Below, in pieces: positions 10,942-23,867 of a DNA stretch of 64,000 bases. This DNA is from Narthecium ossifragum. Taxonomy: Eukaryota > Streptophyta > Magnoliopsida > Dioscoreales > Nartheciaceae. The notes below the pieces were generated by a model. The model saw only the letters and a program-made list of their open reading frames with translations, did not search any database and was not told the origin of the DNA. Each line of letters begins with the position of its first letter. Position 1 is the first letter of the stretch. Location of the stretch: NCBI GenBank assembly GCA_963920575.1, contig OY986974.1, positions 22,427,042-22,491,041 of the forward strand, given 5' to 3'. Both the position numbers and the translations under genes were made by a program.

Positions 10942-12300
10942 TCACTCGATGGATGAGACCTCCATCTGATTGTAGTAAAGCCCAGATGGGCTACCATCAG
11001 GAAGCAAAGCCAACATCACAGGGCCTTGAGCACCTTGTTCAACAGTCAAAACTCCAGTATTCCAGGTCATGTCTGTCTTCACAAAACCAGGATCCACACA
11101 GTTAACACAAAATGTAGGGCATTTCTTAGCGAGAATTGCTGTGTAGATGTTCACATCTATTTTAGAGACTATGTATCCAGATTTGCTGGGTGGCCAGCCA
11201 TTTGCTTCCAATGTGTTCTCCTTGGCAGAATCCACAAAGGATTGGATTATTTCTTCCAATCTCTCTCCCGTCAGACTATTAACATCCCACAGTTCTTTTT
11301 TTATACTTTAACTTGGGATGAACTGAAACAATCCGAGAAAGTATACAATTTTATGATTTGTGCATACAAGTTTTGACTGCAAATAGAGCATATATGACAA
11401 TCTATTTAAATTTTTCTTCTGATATAGACCTTGACAATAACACTTTTGGTATCAGAAACATGGTTTCTACTAGATGCAGAGAGTAATTTTATGTCCATGT
11501 GAGGACTTGATCAAATAGTAATGTTCTCATGGGAAGAAAAGTTTTCTTCTCTTCAAGTTATATCAGATGCAGATAGTTATGAAGTAGAAGATTTCATTTC
11601 AAAACATAAAAGCTTATTCAATTTTTTATTGTCCATAGCTATTTGAAGATGGATATATAGTTCAAGGGGGATTCTATACCTGCAGCTTCCCAAAGGCAGA
11701 GGTAAGATTCACTATTCTTGGTGATTAAGACAACTGAAGAAGAGGGACAAGTACCCCTGTTACCCTCTTACTGCCAAAAAAGTTGATGTCTAGGCATTCT
11801 TTGGAGATCTCATACGTTTCAACTGATGCAACTATTAACTTGAAGAAGTTCTCTACTCCACCTTCCTGCAGTTCATGAGATTTAACAATTAAGGAGATCA
11901 ACAATGAAAACTACACCAATTAACATAATAAAATTTCTTTTAGCAGCATTAAGACAAAGAAAAAAAAATTCTGTATACTTTATTATGGAAGAATGTTTTT
12001 CAGTTTTTCTACCTTAACACATTCCTGCTTGGATGAATCAAAATCTTTGGGATCCAAAACCGCTCCGATAACCCCTGTGTTGTTTACCTGACGGTGACAC
12101 AACCAAGGTCATAGTTATGAAAAATCGATGAAAAACACTAGTTCTATCAGCATCTAAAGAAACTATGATTATTTTTTCACACAGTGTACTTCTACCTTGA
12201 TTTTTTTGTAAACTATGTGTCTTTACTTATTTCTGTATGTTATCTCCAGCCCAATCCCCTTGTTGGCTCCTGTCACCACTGCAACCCTGGAACACATAGC
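10942..12300 (-). pseudogene. Short-chain dehydrogenase/reductase pseudogene
   Basis: Decayed exons in SDR order are seen on the minus strand. About 12243-12292 encodes the cofactor-binding motif TGANKGIG. Exon 12087-12013 begins VNNTGVIGA, matching the NNAG strand of the family. Exon 11865-11680 ends SPRIVNLTSAFGKLQ before a GTATAG donor but holds an in-frame TAA. The last exon, about 11300-10942, has GWPPSKSGYIVSK with the catalytic Tyr-x3-Lys and ends in VDPGFVKTDMTWNTG and SGLYYNQMEVSSIE. The pattern resembles the plant (+)-neomenthol dehydrogenase / SDR2b type. The rest of the cofactor-binding exon is missing and a stop interrupts exon three, so no full enzyme can be made. Confidence 0.75.
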
Positions 12301-13553
12301 AAAGAAACAAAAAACTTAAAGGCTAATAGTTTTAGATCAAGATCATGCAAGCACCGAGCACGAAGGAGATGTAATTCTTTGTGATTGATTGGCCATTGAT
12401 GCCGTCCATTTTTTCTATCCTCCAAGTGGATGAATGATTCAGTGGACAAATGCTGGTACTGTATATATAGCATACGAATCATGCATTCCTTTTATCAACT
12501 TTTAAACGTTAGCCGCCATTTTGGAGGAGTCAAAAAGATGGTGGGCTGGTGAGGGCTTTACAATTGATTGTTGGATATAAGGCCAGTGAAAGAGGGGTTC
12601 GTGAACTAAGTCGACAAAGTGGATCCATGCAGTGTTTCACTACTGTGTATCCTAATGCTAGTGCCGAATCAATAAAGTTATAAGATCTCTTCTTTTTCTT
12701 CTTCCTTATAGCCTATAGGTTTGGAAAAACAAAGTATAATTGCGTACTTGAGAGTTTTTCTATGCATACCCCTCAACAGTTCCTAATCGTGCAAATGCCC
12801 TTTGCAAACCCCTTTTCTACAAACCATTCATAGCCCCATGGAGTGTTCAAAGTGAATGTTCATTGTTGTCTTGCTTTGGAGACCACGTTTGGGTGATCAT
12901 GGTCCATCTAAACTGTAACTGTTGGCTCAATCCTTATTTCAGAACAAAACCATTCTGAGATCAAAATCTTGATCACTGTAAAGTCCATTGGTTGAAGGAC
13001 TAAAAACTCCTACTAAACTATGGATTCTAGATAGAGTTGAACTGTTTCATACCCACCATGTGAGGCAGAGACAGAGGTCAACAGTCTTTCTTCTACAGTA
13101 TATCTTTATTTGAACCTTTAGAAAGTCTCAGCTATCTCTGAAGCAAGGAAAGTTCATGACCTGAGAATATTGTCTCCATTCAGTAATCTTTCAGAGCATG
13201 AGCTTTAAATCAAAAGACCACCGAGTCCAAAGTTTTCAATTAAGTTGGCCGTAGCTGGCTCGTAGGGAAATGAAGCCATCAGAGTTGCTGACAGTGATGC
13301 TAAATCCTAGTGCTTTAGTGTAACTTTTAGAAATGGATGATGATATCTTACATCTTTCAACACCTTTCCTAAGGTAGGTGGTGATCCAATACTTGGGTGG
13401 TGGCGGATTTGGAGTTGAAAAATTACAATATTTCGTAAATGAAAACAACATTTCCCACTCCGACTTTCAAGATTAATACTTAATTTTGAGAGAAGTGCTA
13501 GTTTATTTTCCATAGAGTCAAACGAGAGATCCTTCTCTTGTGGACCTTAATTA
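12301..13553. other. Intergenic sequence, nothing recognised
   Basis: AT-rich sequence without a coding pattern, repeat or structured RNA that I can support. It ends at the AATTA duplication bordering the copia element. Confidence 0.5.
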
Positions 13554-14318
13554 TGTTGGGGAATCTGAGGGGTCCCGGCGATGCCGGAGATACACCAGAT
13601 AGATACGGGGATGTCGCAGCGGAAGAGAAACAACCAAACCACAAAAAAAGGAAAAAGTGGAGACAAGGATTTACGTGGAAAAACCTACCAGCAACAACTG
13701 GAAGGAAAAAACCACGGGCAGCAGAGGAAATCTTCACTATGAGAGAGATTACAAAGCCCAAACCCTAGCAGAGACAAAGAGATCTCTCTCTAGGGTTGCC
13801 TACTCTCACACCTCTCACAAGCCTCTCAATAACATCTCTACCACACAAAGAAACCCTAAAAGCACTTTATTTATAGCCTCCACTAAACACAAATCTGGAT
13901 TAAATCTGAGCCGTCGGATCTGCCAGTCCAGGAGAGAGAGATCGATCCCACTCAAGGGTTGGATCGATCCGAGTATGCGTGAGAATGAGGGATTCCTGAA
14001 TTCCCGAGTCGGATCGATCCGATTCTGAAGGAGCGATCGATCCTTCCCTAAAAAACTCAAAATCTCGAAGAAGGATCGATCGACGGATCGATAGAACCTT
14101 GACGTTCGAAAATAGGTGCCTTCTGTCTCTTTGTTTTCCACGTCGGATCGATCCGTCTTTGAGAGACGGATCGATCGATTGTTCAATTTCAAAGACCGAT
14201 CGATCCGTAGATCGATCCGTCGATATTCTTCAAGGCCCGATCGATCCGTCTCTTGAAGACGGATCGATCCAATGATCCTTTGCTGCCGTCATCATCCTCA
14301 TAGGAGGAAAAATCAACA
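13554..14318 (-). repeat. copia 3' LTR (longer copy)
   Basis: 765 bp. It includes about 150 bp absent from the 5' LTR, from about 13979 to 14109, rich in GGATCGATCC-type palindromes. The deletion in the other copy runs between two TATGC/GTGCC-like junctions. Confidence 0.9.
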
Positions 14319-14807
14319 AACTCCCCCGTCCGACATATGAGGGTACACCGTCGAACCTGGATACTCCATCAAGCACGGAAACTCCATCAAACTCGGATTG
14401 CCATCGAATTTGGACTGCGCCGCCGTCATGCCACCTCCAGTGCTGCCAGCTGGCCACTTTTATGTTGCCGTCGAAGTTGGATAACACCATCAACCTCAGA
14501 TCTACCATTGAACTCCGGATCTCCCATCGGATTCAGAATCATCATCGAGAACTATCCACCAAGTCTTGGATGTCACCGTCAAGTCTTGATCTTCTCGGTT
14601 GCTTTCTCGCCTTCAAGTCACAGTACGTCCCGGGCTTGTAACTCAGATATCCTCGGCCGCTTTGATCGACCGGATACACCTTCTCGTGCTCCTAGCACGG
14701 AAACTCCCGCGTCACAGGGCATCCACGTATCGCGTGGCGATCGCGGCGCTCCCATCTTCACCATCATCAACCTTGCCATCTCTGACATCCTTCTTGTACT
14801 TCCTGCA

Positions 14808-15503
14808 CTACTTCTTTACATGGCCTGCTTTGCCACAGTAATAGCAAGTGACACTTTTTCTTCTGCCTTGGGTCACTGCCACCATAGACTCTGAATCTGT
14901 CTGCCTCATTTCAGCAGCCTTCCGTCTGGTCTCTTCGTTCAACAAACATCCTGTAACTTGGCTCAGAGATACTGCTCCGTCAGGCGCTGAGTTGCTGAGC
15001 GATACTACCAGGCTCTCCCAAGAATCTGGCAAAGAACTAAGTAGGAGTGATGCCTTCAGGTCGTCATCCAAAACCATCTTCATGGTTGCAAGTTGATTGA
15101 CGATGCTCTGGAACTCATTCAGGTGCTCGGCTATCGACCCTCCATCCTGGTACTTCAGATTTACAAGCTGTCGGATCAAGAATGTTTTGTTTCCAACAGA
15201 CTTCCTCTCGTAAAGCTCGTGAAGCTTGTCCCACATATCTTTGGCTGTCGTCATCGTCGACACGTGGTGGTAGATGCCATCTTCCAAACACTGTCGGATA
15301 GTTGCCAAGGCCTTCCTGTCCAGCTTGTTCCATTCTCCTTCCTCCATCCCTTTAGGCTTCTTTTCTATTCCATGCAGAGGCTTGTAGAGATCCCTGCAGA
15401 ATAACAGATCCTCCATCTTTGTCTTCCATAGGCTCCAGTTGTTTCCGTTGAGTAGATTCATCCGTATAACATTGGCATCTATCTTGCTTCTGCCAGAATC
15501 CAA
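14808..15503 (-). pseudogene. copia gag, stop inside the zinc knuckle
   Basis: An open frame of up to 231 codons encodes a copia-type gag (UBN2-like): LNGNNWSLWKTKMEDLL near the N-terminus, then YERKSVGNKTFLIRQL and SLPDSWESLV. It ends in a CCHC zinc knuckle, CYYCGKAGHVKK, where TAG replaces the residue just before the last Cys. After the stop the frame continues with CRKYKKDV, so this is a nonsense change in the knuckle and not a natural end. The first ATG is at 15461; upstream codons are open but lack an ATG, so the start is uncertain. A truncated gag without a complete knuckle would be expected to package RNA poorly. Confidence 0.75.
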
Positions 15504-15594
15504 CCCAGATGTTTCAGATCTTCGATTAGGGATTTAGAATCTTGATCAGGGATTCGAATCCCCCTAATCTCGGAACCTAGGCTCTGATACCACT

Positions 15595-16209
15595 TATTGG
15601 GGAATCTGAGGGGTCCCGGCGATGCCGGAGATACACCAGATAGATACGGGGATGTCGCAGCGGAAGAGAAACAACCAAACCACAAAGAAAAGGAAAAAGT
15701 GGAGACAAGGATTTACGTGGAAAAACCTACCAGCAACAACTGGAAGGAAAAAACCACGGACAGCAGAGGAAATCTTCACTATGAGAGAGAGATTACAAAG
15801 CCCAAACCCTAGCAGAGACAAAGAGATCTCTCTCTAGGGTTGCCTACTCTCACACCTCTCACAAGCCTCTCAATAACATCTCTACCACACAAAGAAACCA
15901 TAAAAGCACTTTATTTATAGCCTCCACTAAACACAAATTCGGATTAAATCTGAGCCGTCGGATCTGCCCGTCCAGGAGAGAGAGATCGATCCCACTCAAG
16001 GGTTGGATCGATCCGAGTATGCCTTCTGTCTCTTTGTTTTCCACGTCGGATCGATCTGTCTTTGAGAGACGGATCGATCGATTGTTCAATTTCAAAGACC
16101 GATCGATCCGTCGATATTCTTCAAGGCCCGATCGATCCGTCTCTTGAAGACGGATCGATCCAATGATCCTTTGCTGCCGTCATCATCCTCATAGGAGGAA
16201 AAATCAACA
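15595..16209 (-). repeat. copia 5' LTR (shorter copy)
   Basis: 615 bp, closely similar to 13554-14318 except for the internal deletion and a smaller loss in a palindrome stretch near 16110. Its last base pairs read TATTGGGG on the plus strand against TGTTGGGG in the partner, so the conserved CA end is mutated. Confidence 0.9.
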
Positions 16210-17356
16210 AATTAGTTATTTCAGAAATAGTGTTACCTCTCATGGGCAGCATCCTTTGGAATGCATCGGGGCCACTAATCAGTTCGATTTGGTGCTTGGT
16301 TGGTGCTCTGAGTTGGGCCACACAGAGTGCTCGACTCAGACTTTTACGAGCACAATGTCTGCTCCTGATTGTTGCTTGATTTATTCACAGTCAAATTATC
16401 TATTCTCACTCAATACTTGGGTGCCAAATGATTCTAATCGCAATCGCGTAGATCAATAGATACAACATCATGTGATACAACCTCAAATTACCAGATTCAT
16501 GAATCCATCGATAAATGAATTAGACAATACAACCGAATCATCAGATTCGGATGATTGACAAATGCAAAGTAGGCAGGTCTCAAGTAAACATAAATTTTAC
16601 AGAAAATGCCTGCATGACAGAAACACGTGTAAAGAATGAATTGCACTTACAAACTGACGTGCCACAAATTCAAAATTCTAAAACTTATTCAAAATCATAA
16701 TAATATTTAGATTGCTGAAAAACTCACAAAGTTCAGGTTTATTGCATTGTGATTTAGAAGTAAATCTAGTAGTATCTACTCCAAAACTTTGAGCAGTTAA
16801 TGGAAAACAAAAGATCAACTTAATATCCACATTACAGTCTCCAAGTGAAACCAGGAGTATCTACTACATAACTCGTAGCACTTCGTGGAAAAATAAAATC
16901 GAAAACATCCATAGTATAATCTCGAAAGGAGTCCAGGGTATCGACACAAAAGGTTCAATCGCTAGTATCCAACTTTTCGCGAGTGAAGAAACCTATAAGA
17001 AGAAGAAAGGTTACAAGAACTCCTCCAAGTCAAGAAGAAAATATGCAATAGATACAAGGATCCCTTATGGACATAGAATGACAAATCAAGAACTGCCAAA
17101 CAGTTAGCTCAAAGCAAATGGAATATCTCTAAAGCAATGAAATGTGAAAATTGGCATTGAAATCGAAACAAGTCTATATATTTCAGGATAAGTTCCTCCA
17201 AAAGCATTGAGCCAATAAGAGCTCGGTAAAATACTTAGATTCAAATGAACATAGTTCATAACAACATGGTATAACGACATGATACAGACAGAAGTGTGAT
17301 CCAGCTTTCATATGCAAATCATGAAATACTTACTCTAGTCTCCATAAGTTATGTGA
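16210..17356. other. Intergenic, downstream of the RLP gene
   Basis: No gene is recognised. The region would hold the 3' untranslated part of the LRR gene to its right. Confidence 0.5.
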
Positions 17357-20300
17357 TCAGATGCCAGCTTGGTTTCCTTTAAATAGTTTCCTGCTGAGCC
17401 TCGCAAGATGTATTGCCATGATAGTATGAATTTGATCCAACTTGTTATCAATAAACCTAATATAGGCAACCCGCCAATTCTTGTTAAGTAGCAGAACTCC
17501 CTAGACTGCCCAAGACCCAACCACAAATCCTAGCGCTATGCCCATGTATAACCAGATATCTCATCCTCTTGTCCATCACCTCCATCTGCATCTTTTCCCA
17601 TGCTTTCTATAACTGATTGGTCTTGATTTGGGGCATCACCTTCATTGCACTTTTTTGGAAGTGGAAGCCCACAAAGATCAGGATTTTCCAAGTAGCTGGA
17701 CGAATCGAAGGTTTCTAAATGGTTACCCGACGGTATTTTTCCTGAAAAGTTATTATAGGACAAATTTAAGTATCCCAGAGAGTCCAAGTTGGTCAGGCTC
17801 GGTGGAACTTCACCCGAGAGCTCATTTCTTGATAAATCCAGTGATTCCAAACTTTGCATCTGGCCAATCTTATTTGTGACCTTGCCTGTAAGATGATTTC
17901 CTGATAGATTCAACGTAATCAATGTTTGAAGGGAGACAAGTTCTTCTGGGATTTCACCAGACATGTTATTGCCTGATAAGTCGATCACAACTTGTAAATC
18001 AAGTAGCCGGTCGGAGTAGCGGTCTTCTCTGCCTTTGTTGACCAAAAGCATGGACGTGTGAGCCTGAACTTTGAAGGAAATGTTATTCATGGAGGTAAAA
18101 TTGTCAAAGCTTCCTGGGATGAGCCCTGAAAGATTATTATGTGATACATCGAGAATTCGAAGGTTAGCAAGCTGAGAGAGTTGCGGAGGAAGTCGGCCGG
18201 AGACCATGTTGGATCTTAAATTAAGATACGCCAAATAAGGAAAGCTCTCCCCAAAACAAGGTGGAATGCTCCCGTTGAGCATGTTATGACCCAAATCAAG
18301 ACTAAACAAGTGTTGTGATCCCGGGGAGCAGATAGGCATTATTCCTCCGACGAAATTGTTTTTGCTAAGGTGTACTACGTCCAAAGAGTTGAAGAAAATT
18401 GAATCAGGAATCCTGCCACTTAAGTTGTTGCTTGAGACATAAAAAAAGGTCAATAAGTCTGAATGTGTCCAGCAATTAGGAACCTCTCCAGTCAAATAGT
18501 TTTCTGAGACATCAAAAACTTATAATCACTTCAAACCGCATAAAGCCGATGGAATGGTGCCGCTCATGTTGTTTATAGATAGGTACAATTGAGATAGTAG
18601 AGGCAGCTCCGCATTCATATAAGGAGGAATAGATCCTGAAAATGAGTTGTTTGATATGTTCAAGGAAACAAGTGGAGAAGGGACGAGCGCTCGTGGAACC
18701 TTACTAGAGTTCAGATCGGCAACAGGACCAAACTTGTCAAGTAGTTTGAACGAATTTGGTAGCATGCCACTTATTTGATTACTTGAAATGTCCAAACGAT
18801 CAAGGTTTAGTGCGAAGTTCCAAAACCAATTGGGCAGCTTACCTGTTATTCCTGCATTACTCAAGTAGAGAATATTTAAGTGCACTTGCGTGAGCAGCCA
18901 CTTGGGAATTTGAGGCCCCACTTTGCAAAAATTCATGAGAAATTGTTCGAGCTGAAAGGAGGAACCCAATCAGAGGCCAGGTTCAAAACCAATGAGTTAC
19001 CAGACAAGTCTAAATAACCCAATTTAGTAAGCTCCTTGAAATGTGCCTCAGACAGATATCCATCGAAAGAGTTGCTGCTGAGATCTAAATAGGCAAGCTC
19101 TGAGAGTCCTCCAACACATCTTGGGATGGTGCCATTTAACATATTCCAGCTGAGATCTAGCTTTTGCAACGACGAGAGTCTCTCCAAAGATGAAGGAAGT
19201 GGTCCAGAAATAGAGTTCCCTGATAGAACAAGAGATTTGAGATTTTTAAGATCCCATAGCCAATCTGGAAGATGACCGGCAAGTGAGTTACGAAATAAAT
19301 TCAGGTCTTGCAAACTATTTCTAACGCATCCCGAAATGTTTCCTCCAAATTCTTCCAGGCTAATGGTGAGATTACACCCAGAAATATCCAATCTCTGCAG
19401 ATTACATAGGCTTCCAACTGCTTTCGAAATCCCACCTCCACCGAGTTGAGAATTGCTAGAAAGAATAAGCTCCCTTAGAGATGTCAGACTCCCTATGGCA
19501 TCTGGGATGGATCCGTACATTCCACTATCTGACAGGTCGAGAGTTTGCAGGCGACTGAGGTTGAGCAAACAGTAGTGCATGGATGATGATTGGATATTGT
19601 TAAGGGAAAGATCAAGTGAATTTAGATTCTCAAAACTCCCAATCCAATCAGGAAGACCTTCCAGGTGGCTGAAATCATACCACCAAAGCTTGAGCTCTTG
19701 TAGACTGTTTCTTAGGCATCCAGAGACAGTACTCCCAAATTGAAATTTTGCCAAGTACCTGCCGTCGGTTGTAGGTGTAGCAGCGTACAATTCCAGAGTT
19801 TGCAATTTGCATAGGCTCTCTAGAGTTGGGGGTAGCCCATCACCATCATCGTCCATGGTGAGAGTGCTCAGGGATCCCTTCAGGTTCTCGATAGGTGCTG
19901 CTCGGAGGCCACCAGAAAAAGCATTTCCGGCAAGATAAAGATGTTGGAGACTGCTCAGATTAAACAACCAACGGGGCACCTTGGATTTGATATGGTTCCA
20001 TGAAAGATCGAGAAGGCGGAGAGACGTGAGATTGACATGATGCTGAAGAGAGAGCGATGAAGAAGATGATGACATACCGAGTTGGCATCCAGATAGGCGT
20101 AGGTAAAGCAGGGAAGGGAGCATGTTGAGGTGCTGGAGCCATGGGGTTGGCGCACTAAACTGAATACCACTCATGTCGAGGTCTCGCAGATTAGTAAGAC
20201 GAGAAAACCAACGAGCATCATCCACTATCAGCTTATAGCCATAGGAGAGGTCTAGAGAGCGCAGAGAGGAAAGATTGCCAAGATGATGGGGTACGATTCC

Positions 20301-20795
20301 ATTAAACCCCGCGTTGGAGAGGCTCAGATATTTCAAGTGCTTGAAGTGACTCAGGAATATGGGGATGTTCATGGGGATGTTCACGGTGAAACTCTTGAAA
20401 TAGCTAAGATCCAAGTGCCTTAGATGAGTGAGATTGAGAAGAGATGGACCCAGCTCACCGGCCAGGATTTGTTTATGTCCCGAAGCGGAGTACGGTTGGG
20501 CGGTACTGAGGTCGAGGCGGATGACATGGCCGGTGCGGTTGTCACACCCCACGCCAGCCCAGCCACAGCAGTCCTCTCCTGCATCATCACGCCAAGAGGA
20601 CAGCCGATGCCAGGTATCTATGAGGCCTGCTTTGAAACGCAGAAGGGCATGCCGCTCTGCTTCTGGGCAGCGAACGATCGCACCGGTGGCCGCCGTGGAG
20701 ATATCGTCAGCTTTGCTCGAGTGAATCCATTGCACGGCATGCAAGAGCACCATGAATAGAAGAAGAACCGTAGGAGATTTAGTAGGAGATGCCAT
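17357..20795 (-). pseudogene. LRR receptor-like protein (RLP class) gene with several breaks
   Basis: Starts at ATG 20795 with a signal peptide and a cysteine-bearing LRR N-terminal cap (CPEAERHALLRFKAG, then EDCCGWAGVGCDNRTGHV). A long series of plant extracellular LRRs of LxxLDLSxNxxxGxIP type follows, then an acidic linker (GDGQEDEIS), a transmembrane segment (MGIALGFVVG) and a short basic tail without a kinase. This is the layout of Cf/EIX-like RLPs, cell-surface receptors that sense pathogen or developmental ligands with a co-receptor. Breaks: a one-base deletion near 18955, stops TGA at 18526-18528 and TAA at 18520-18522, a frameshift near 17555 before the membrane segment, and TAG near 17506. 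The tail ends at TGA 17357-17359. Such genes are normally intronless, so splicing is unlikely to rescue it. The first 620 codons are open and could give a secreted LRR fragment. Confidence 0.85.
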
Positions 20796-21816
20796 TGTGA
20801 TCGACTTGAGCTAATTAGTACGTTAAGATCGATTGTCACCACACCTCACTGCTCCATTTATCTATACGAGCATATAGATAAATGCCAGGGAGTACTTCCT
20901 AGAAGGGTAGAACCGTAGAATCCAGGTAATTGAATACTTCGATGACGCCTATCTGTTTATACTTGCTTGAATACGGCATTTGCAGCGTGGATATTTGAAT
21001 ACTTCGATGACGCCTTTGAAGATATCTCAAAGCCCTACTCGTTTCACCAGGTCTCGTAATTTGACAAATGCGAGCACTATTGGCAAGAACCAGACACTAA
21101 CTTATTAAATCTGAATTTGTAGATGACTGTAGTTTCACCTGGTCACCTTCTGTGATTGGTTGATAAATCTCATGACAACCCTAAAATTACTGCCAGTTGA
21201 TGATAGAAAAAATCCTATCGAACACATGTTATTGTTGGATAAATCTCATCGTAGAAAAGCAAAAAGAAAAATTTCAAGATAGACATTTGGAGAACGAACA
21301 GTAATCATTTAAAGACCAAAGAATTCATTCTCAATGGCTGAAAGTTCATCATCATAACACGAGCCAAGCTTGGAGAATTATATGACAAGAATGGATCTTT
21401 ACCATAAAATAAAGAATCCAAAAAACAAAGCCAATTATTGGAGAATCTAATTCTTGATGTAATAAAACAAGACAAGCTACGATTTGAACTCCCTTCCCAC
21501 TGCCATCTAGAAATCATCCATTCATCAACCAAACCCAAGATCAAAATTTGAAAGAGTATATACACAAAAACCCAATGATAAAGATAGCATCAAGATCAAG
21601 AACAATAATCATATAAGTTGAACTCTAAATACTACTAGAAGTCATTGGAATCCCTTAAATTAAACAAAAAAAACCCCAAACCCCCCAAGAATTGCTCATC
21701 AATTTCATAGCTGTAGCAAGTACAGGAGCGTCAATACTAGTATCCCTGCTTGAAGCAGCTCTTATGATGGCTATAGGTTGTCAGAAAGAAAGAATGAGGA
21801 AGCTTTGCTGTGGGCT
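20796..21816. other. Intergenic between RLP and malic enzyme genes
   Basis: Holds the promoter side of the RLP gene and the 3' side of the malic enzyme gene. A short repeat, GAATACTTCGATGACGCCT, occurs at about 20932 and about 20995. No other feature is supported. Confidence 0.5.
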
Positions 21817-22559
21817 TCATTTTTCAGGAACAAGGGGGCTATAAACAGGGTACCACATACTGCGAGCTACATGTTCCGTTGTCTCGTCCTGAAACAGTAT
21901 ACATTCCGAAGAAGTGGATTATTGTGCTTTATTTATTAACCAGCACAGAGAATCAGACTATATATAGAGACAATGTAGGCTAACACAGCAAATCTAAGTC
22001 AGAAAGGACGCTATCCGTGTACCTTCTTTTTACTATGTAGACTCACAAGGCAAGGGGAAAAAAACACTTAACATACCTTTGACATTTGCATCGACTCTTT
22101 CAAATCCATATTGTCATGTCCTTCGGCAAGTTGTTCAGAAAAAGCAGCACACACAACAGCTGCTCTAACTTGTGCAGTTATGTGCCTAATACTGCACAAC
22201 ATGGAAACATCTATGATATATGCACCTTTACAGCCAAATACTTGCATCTCACGTAATGCACAATTAGAATGACTTTGAAAGATCTGTCACACTTATGGAG
22301 AGAGAATTTTGATTGATTTTTTCTAGTACCTGCTAAATTAGCCCACCGCCCTACCAGAGATGTAAAAAGGCGGCACACACGGAGACAATTTCTTTTTGGC
22401 ATGCTGTTGATTAATCAGGAAGCATCATGCCTTCTTTTAGTGACGTCCAACTAGTATTCTGGACATAAAATACCAGAAATTACTTGTTAGATCTCAGATC
22501 TAATAATCCATTTAATGTTGGTTATTGCCCATTAACTATCTTTTCTGGCCACTTACCAC

Positions 22560-23867
22560 TAGGGGTGGCAATCCAGGTCATGACTCGTGAACCTGACCCG
22601 ACCCGACCCGAGATAAACGGGTTTGGGTTTGGTATAATCGGGTTCGGGTCATAAACGGATCGACCCGTTTATGACCCGTGAATAAACGGGACGGGTCGGG
22701 TCGGGTTGACCCGCGGGTTAGGCGGGTCAACCCGTTTACTCGTTTAAGTTTTAAGCCTGGCTAACCTCCTCTCTCCTCCGTTCATTTTTTTTCCCAATCT
22801 CTTCTCACCCTCTCTTTCTCCCCCGATCGCCTCTCCAGATCTCCTCTGCTTCTCCCCCGATCGCCCAGCCACCCTTCTTCTCCGTCTATCTCTTCTCCCC
22901 CGGCTACACCGCGAACGGCGACCCACCTCTCGACGGTGACTCTCGAGGCCGATCTCTTCTCCCCCGGCTTCACCGCGAACAGCGAACCACCTCTCGACGG
23001 CGACCGTCGCGTCCTCGCCTCACTCCAACATTATCCCAACCCATCCATGGCTGAGATCCCCGACGCCATCCCCTCTCCTCCGCACCTCCTCGGCTAAAAG
23101 CCTAAAACCCTAACCTGCGCTCCCCACCTCTCGACAGTGACTCTCGAGGCCGATCTCTTCTTCCCCGGCTTCCTCGAGACCGATCTCTTCTCCCTCGGCT
23201 TCCTCGAGGCCAATCTCCTCCCCCGGCTTCACCGCGAACGGCGAACCACCTCTCGACAGCGACCGACGCAGCCTCGTCCCACTCCAACCTCATCCCAACC
23301 CATCCATGGCTGAGATCCCCGACGCCATCCCCTCTCTTCCTCCGTGCCTCCTCGGCTAAAACCCTAACCCGCGCTCCCCACCGATCTCCTCCCCTCCCAA
23401 CTACGTCTTGGCGTCGACGATGAAGGCGAGGGTAACCGGTGGTGAAAAGCGGTTGGCGACGGTAGAGAGGAAGGAGGTCGATGGAGAAGAAGATAGGCGG
23501 CGAAGATTGGATCTCTGGATGTCCTCCCCTCCCAGCTTTGGTTTTTTTTTTGTTTTTTTGTTTTTTTTTTGGCTCTCCTTCATTCACGCCATGAGAGCAT
23601 GAGATGAGAGGTGGGGAAGGAGCATCAACTGGCGATGGAGGCTCTGGCTGGTCGACGGGAAAGAGGTTGGAGGACCCGACCCAAACCCGGACCCGACCCG
23701 TTTAATAAACAGGTTAGACGGGTCGGGTCAGGTTGACTCGTTTATAAACAGGTTGGGTTCAAGTTTGAAAATTTGACCCGTTTATTAAACGGGTCCGGTT
23801 CGAGTTGAGCCTTTTGGTCGAGATATTGGGTCTCGACCCGACCCGTGAACCCAACTTGCCACCCCTA
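22560..23867. mobile_element. Non-autonomous hAT element
   Basis: Terminal inverted repeats TAGGGGTGGCAA and TTGCCACCCCTA are flanked by 8-bp duplications CTTACCAC (22552-22559) and CTTACGAC (23868-23875), one mismatch. Both subterminal regions are packed with CGGGT/ACCCG motifs, such as GACCCGACCCG, in both orientations, as in hAT elements where transposase binds short subterminal repeats. The centre contains tandem copies of a 200-300-bp GC-rich unit with CACCTCTCGAC and GCCGATCTCTTCT. No transposase is present. It sits in a malic enzyme intron. Confidence 0.85.

Larger units (their letters stand above)
13554..16209 (-). mobile_element. Non-autonomous copia retrotransposon (gag only)
   Basis: The element is read on the minus strand. 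LTRs are 15595-16209 (5') and 13554-14318 (3'); in the element's own sense they run from TGTTGATTTTTCC to CCCCAACA. Both flanks carry AATTA (13549-13553 and 16210-16214), a perfect 5-bp target-site duplication. A primer-binding site TGGTATCAGAGCC, complementary to initiator tRNA-Met, adjoins the 5' LTR (15580-15592 on the plus strand), and a polypurine tract ACGGGGGAGTT adjoins the 3' LTR. The inner 1.3 kb holds a gag frame and no protease, integrase or reverse transcriptase. It would need enzymes from a relative to move. Confidence 0.9.

Noticed and set aside
20424..20759. Plus-strand open frames opposite the RLP start
   Set aside because: Antisense shadow of the LRR N-terminal cap.
22744..23587. 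Several Arg-rich frames in the hAT element
   Set aside because: They follow the GC-rich tandem repeat and differ between copies of the unit.
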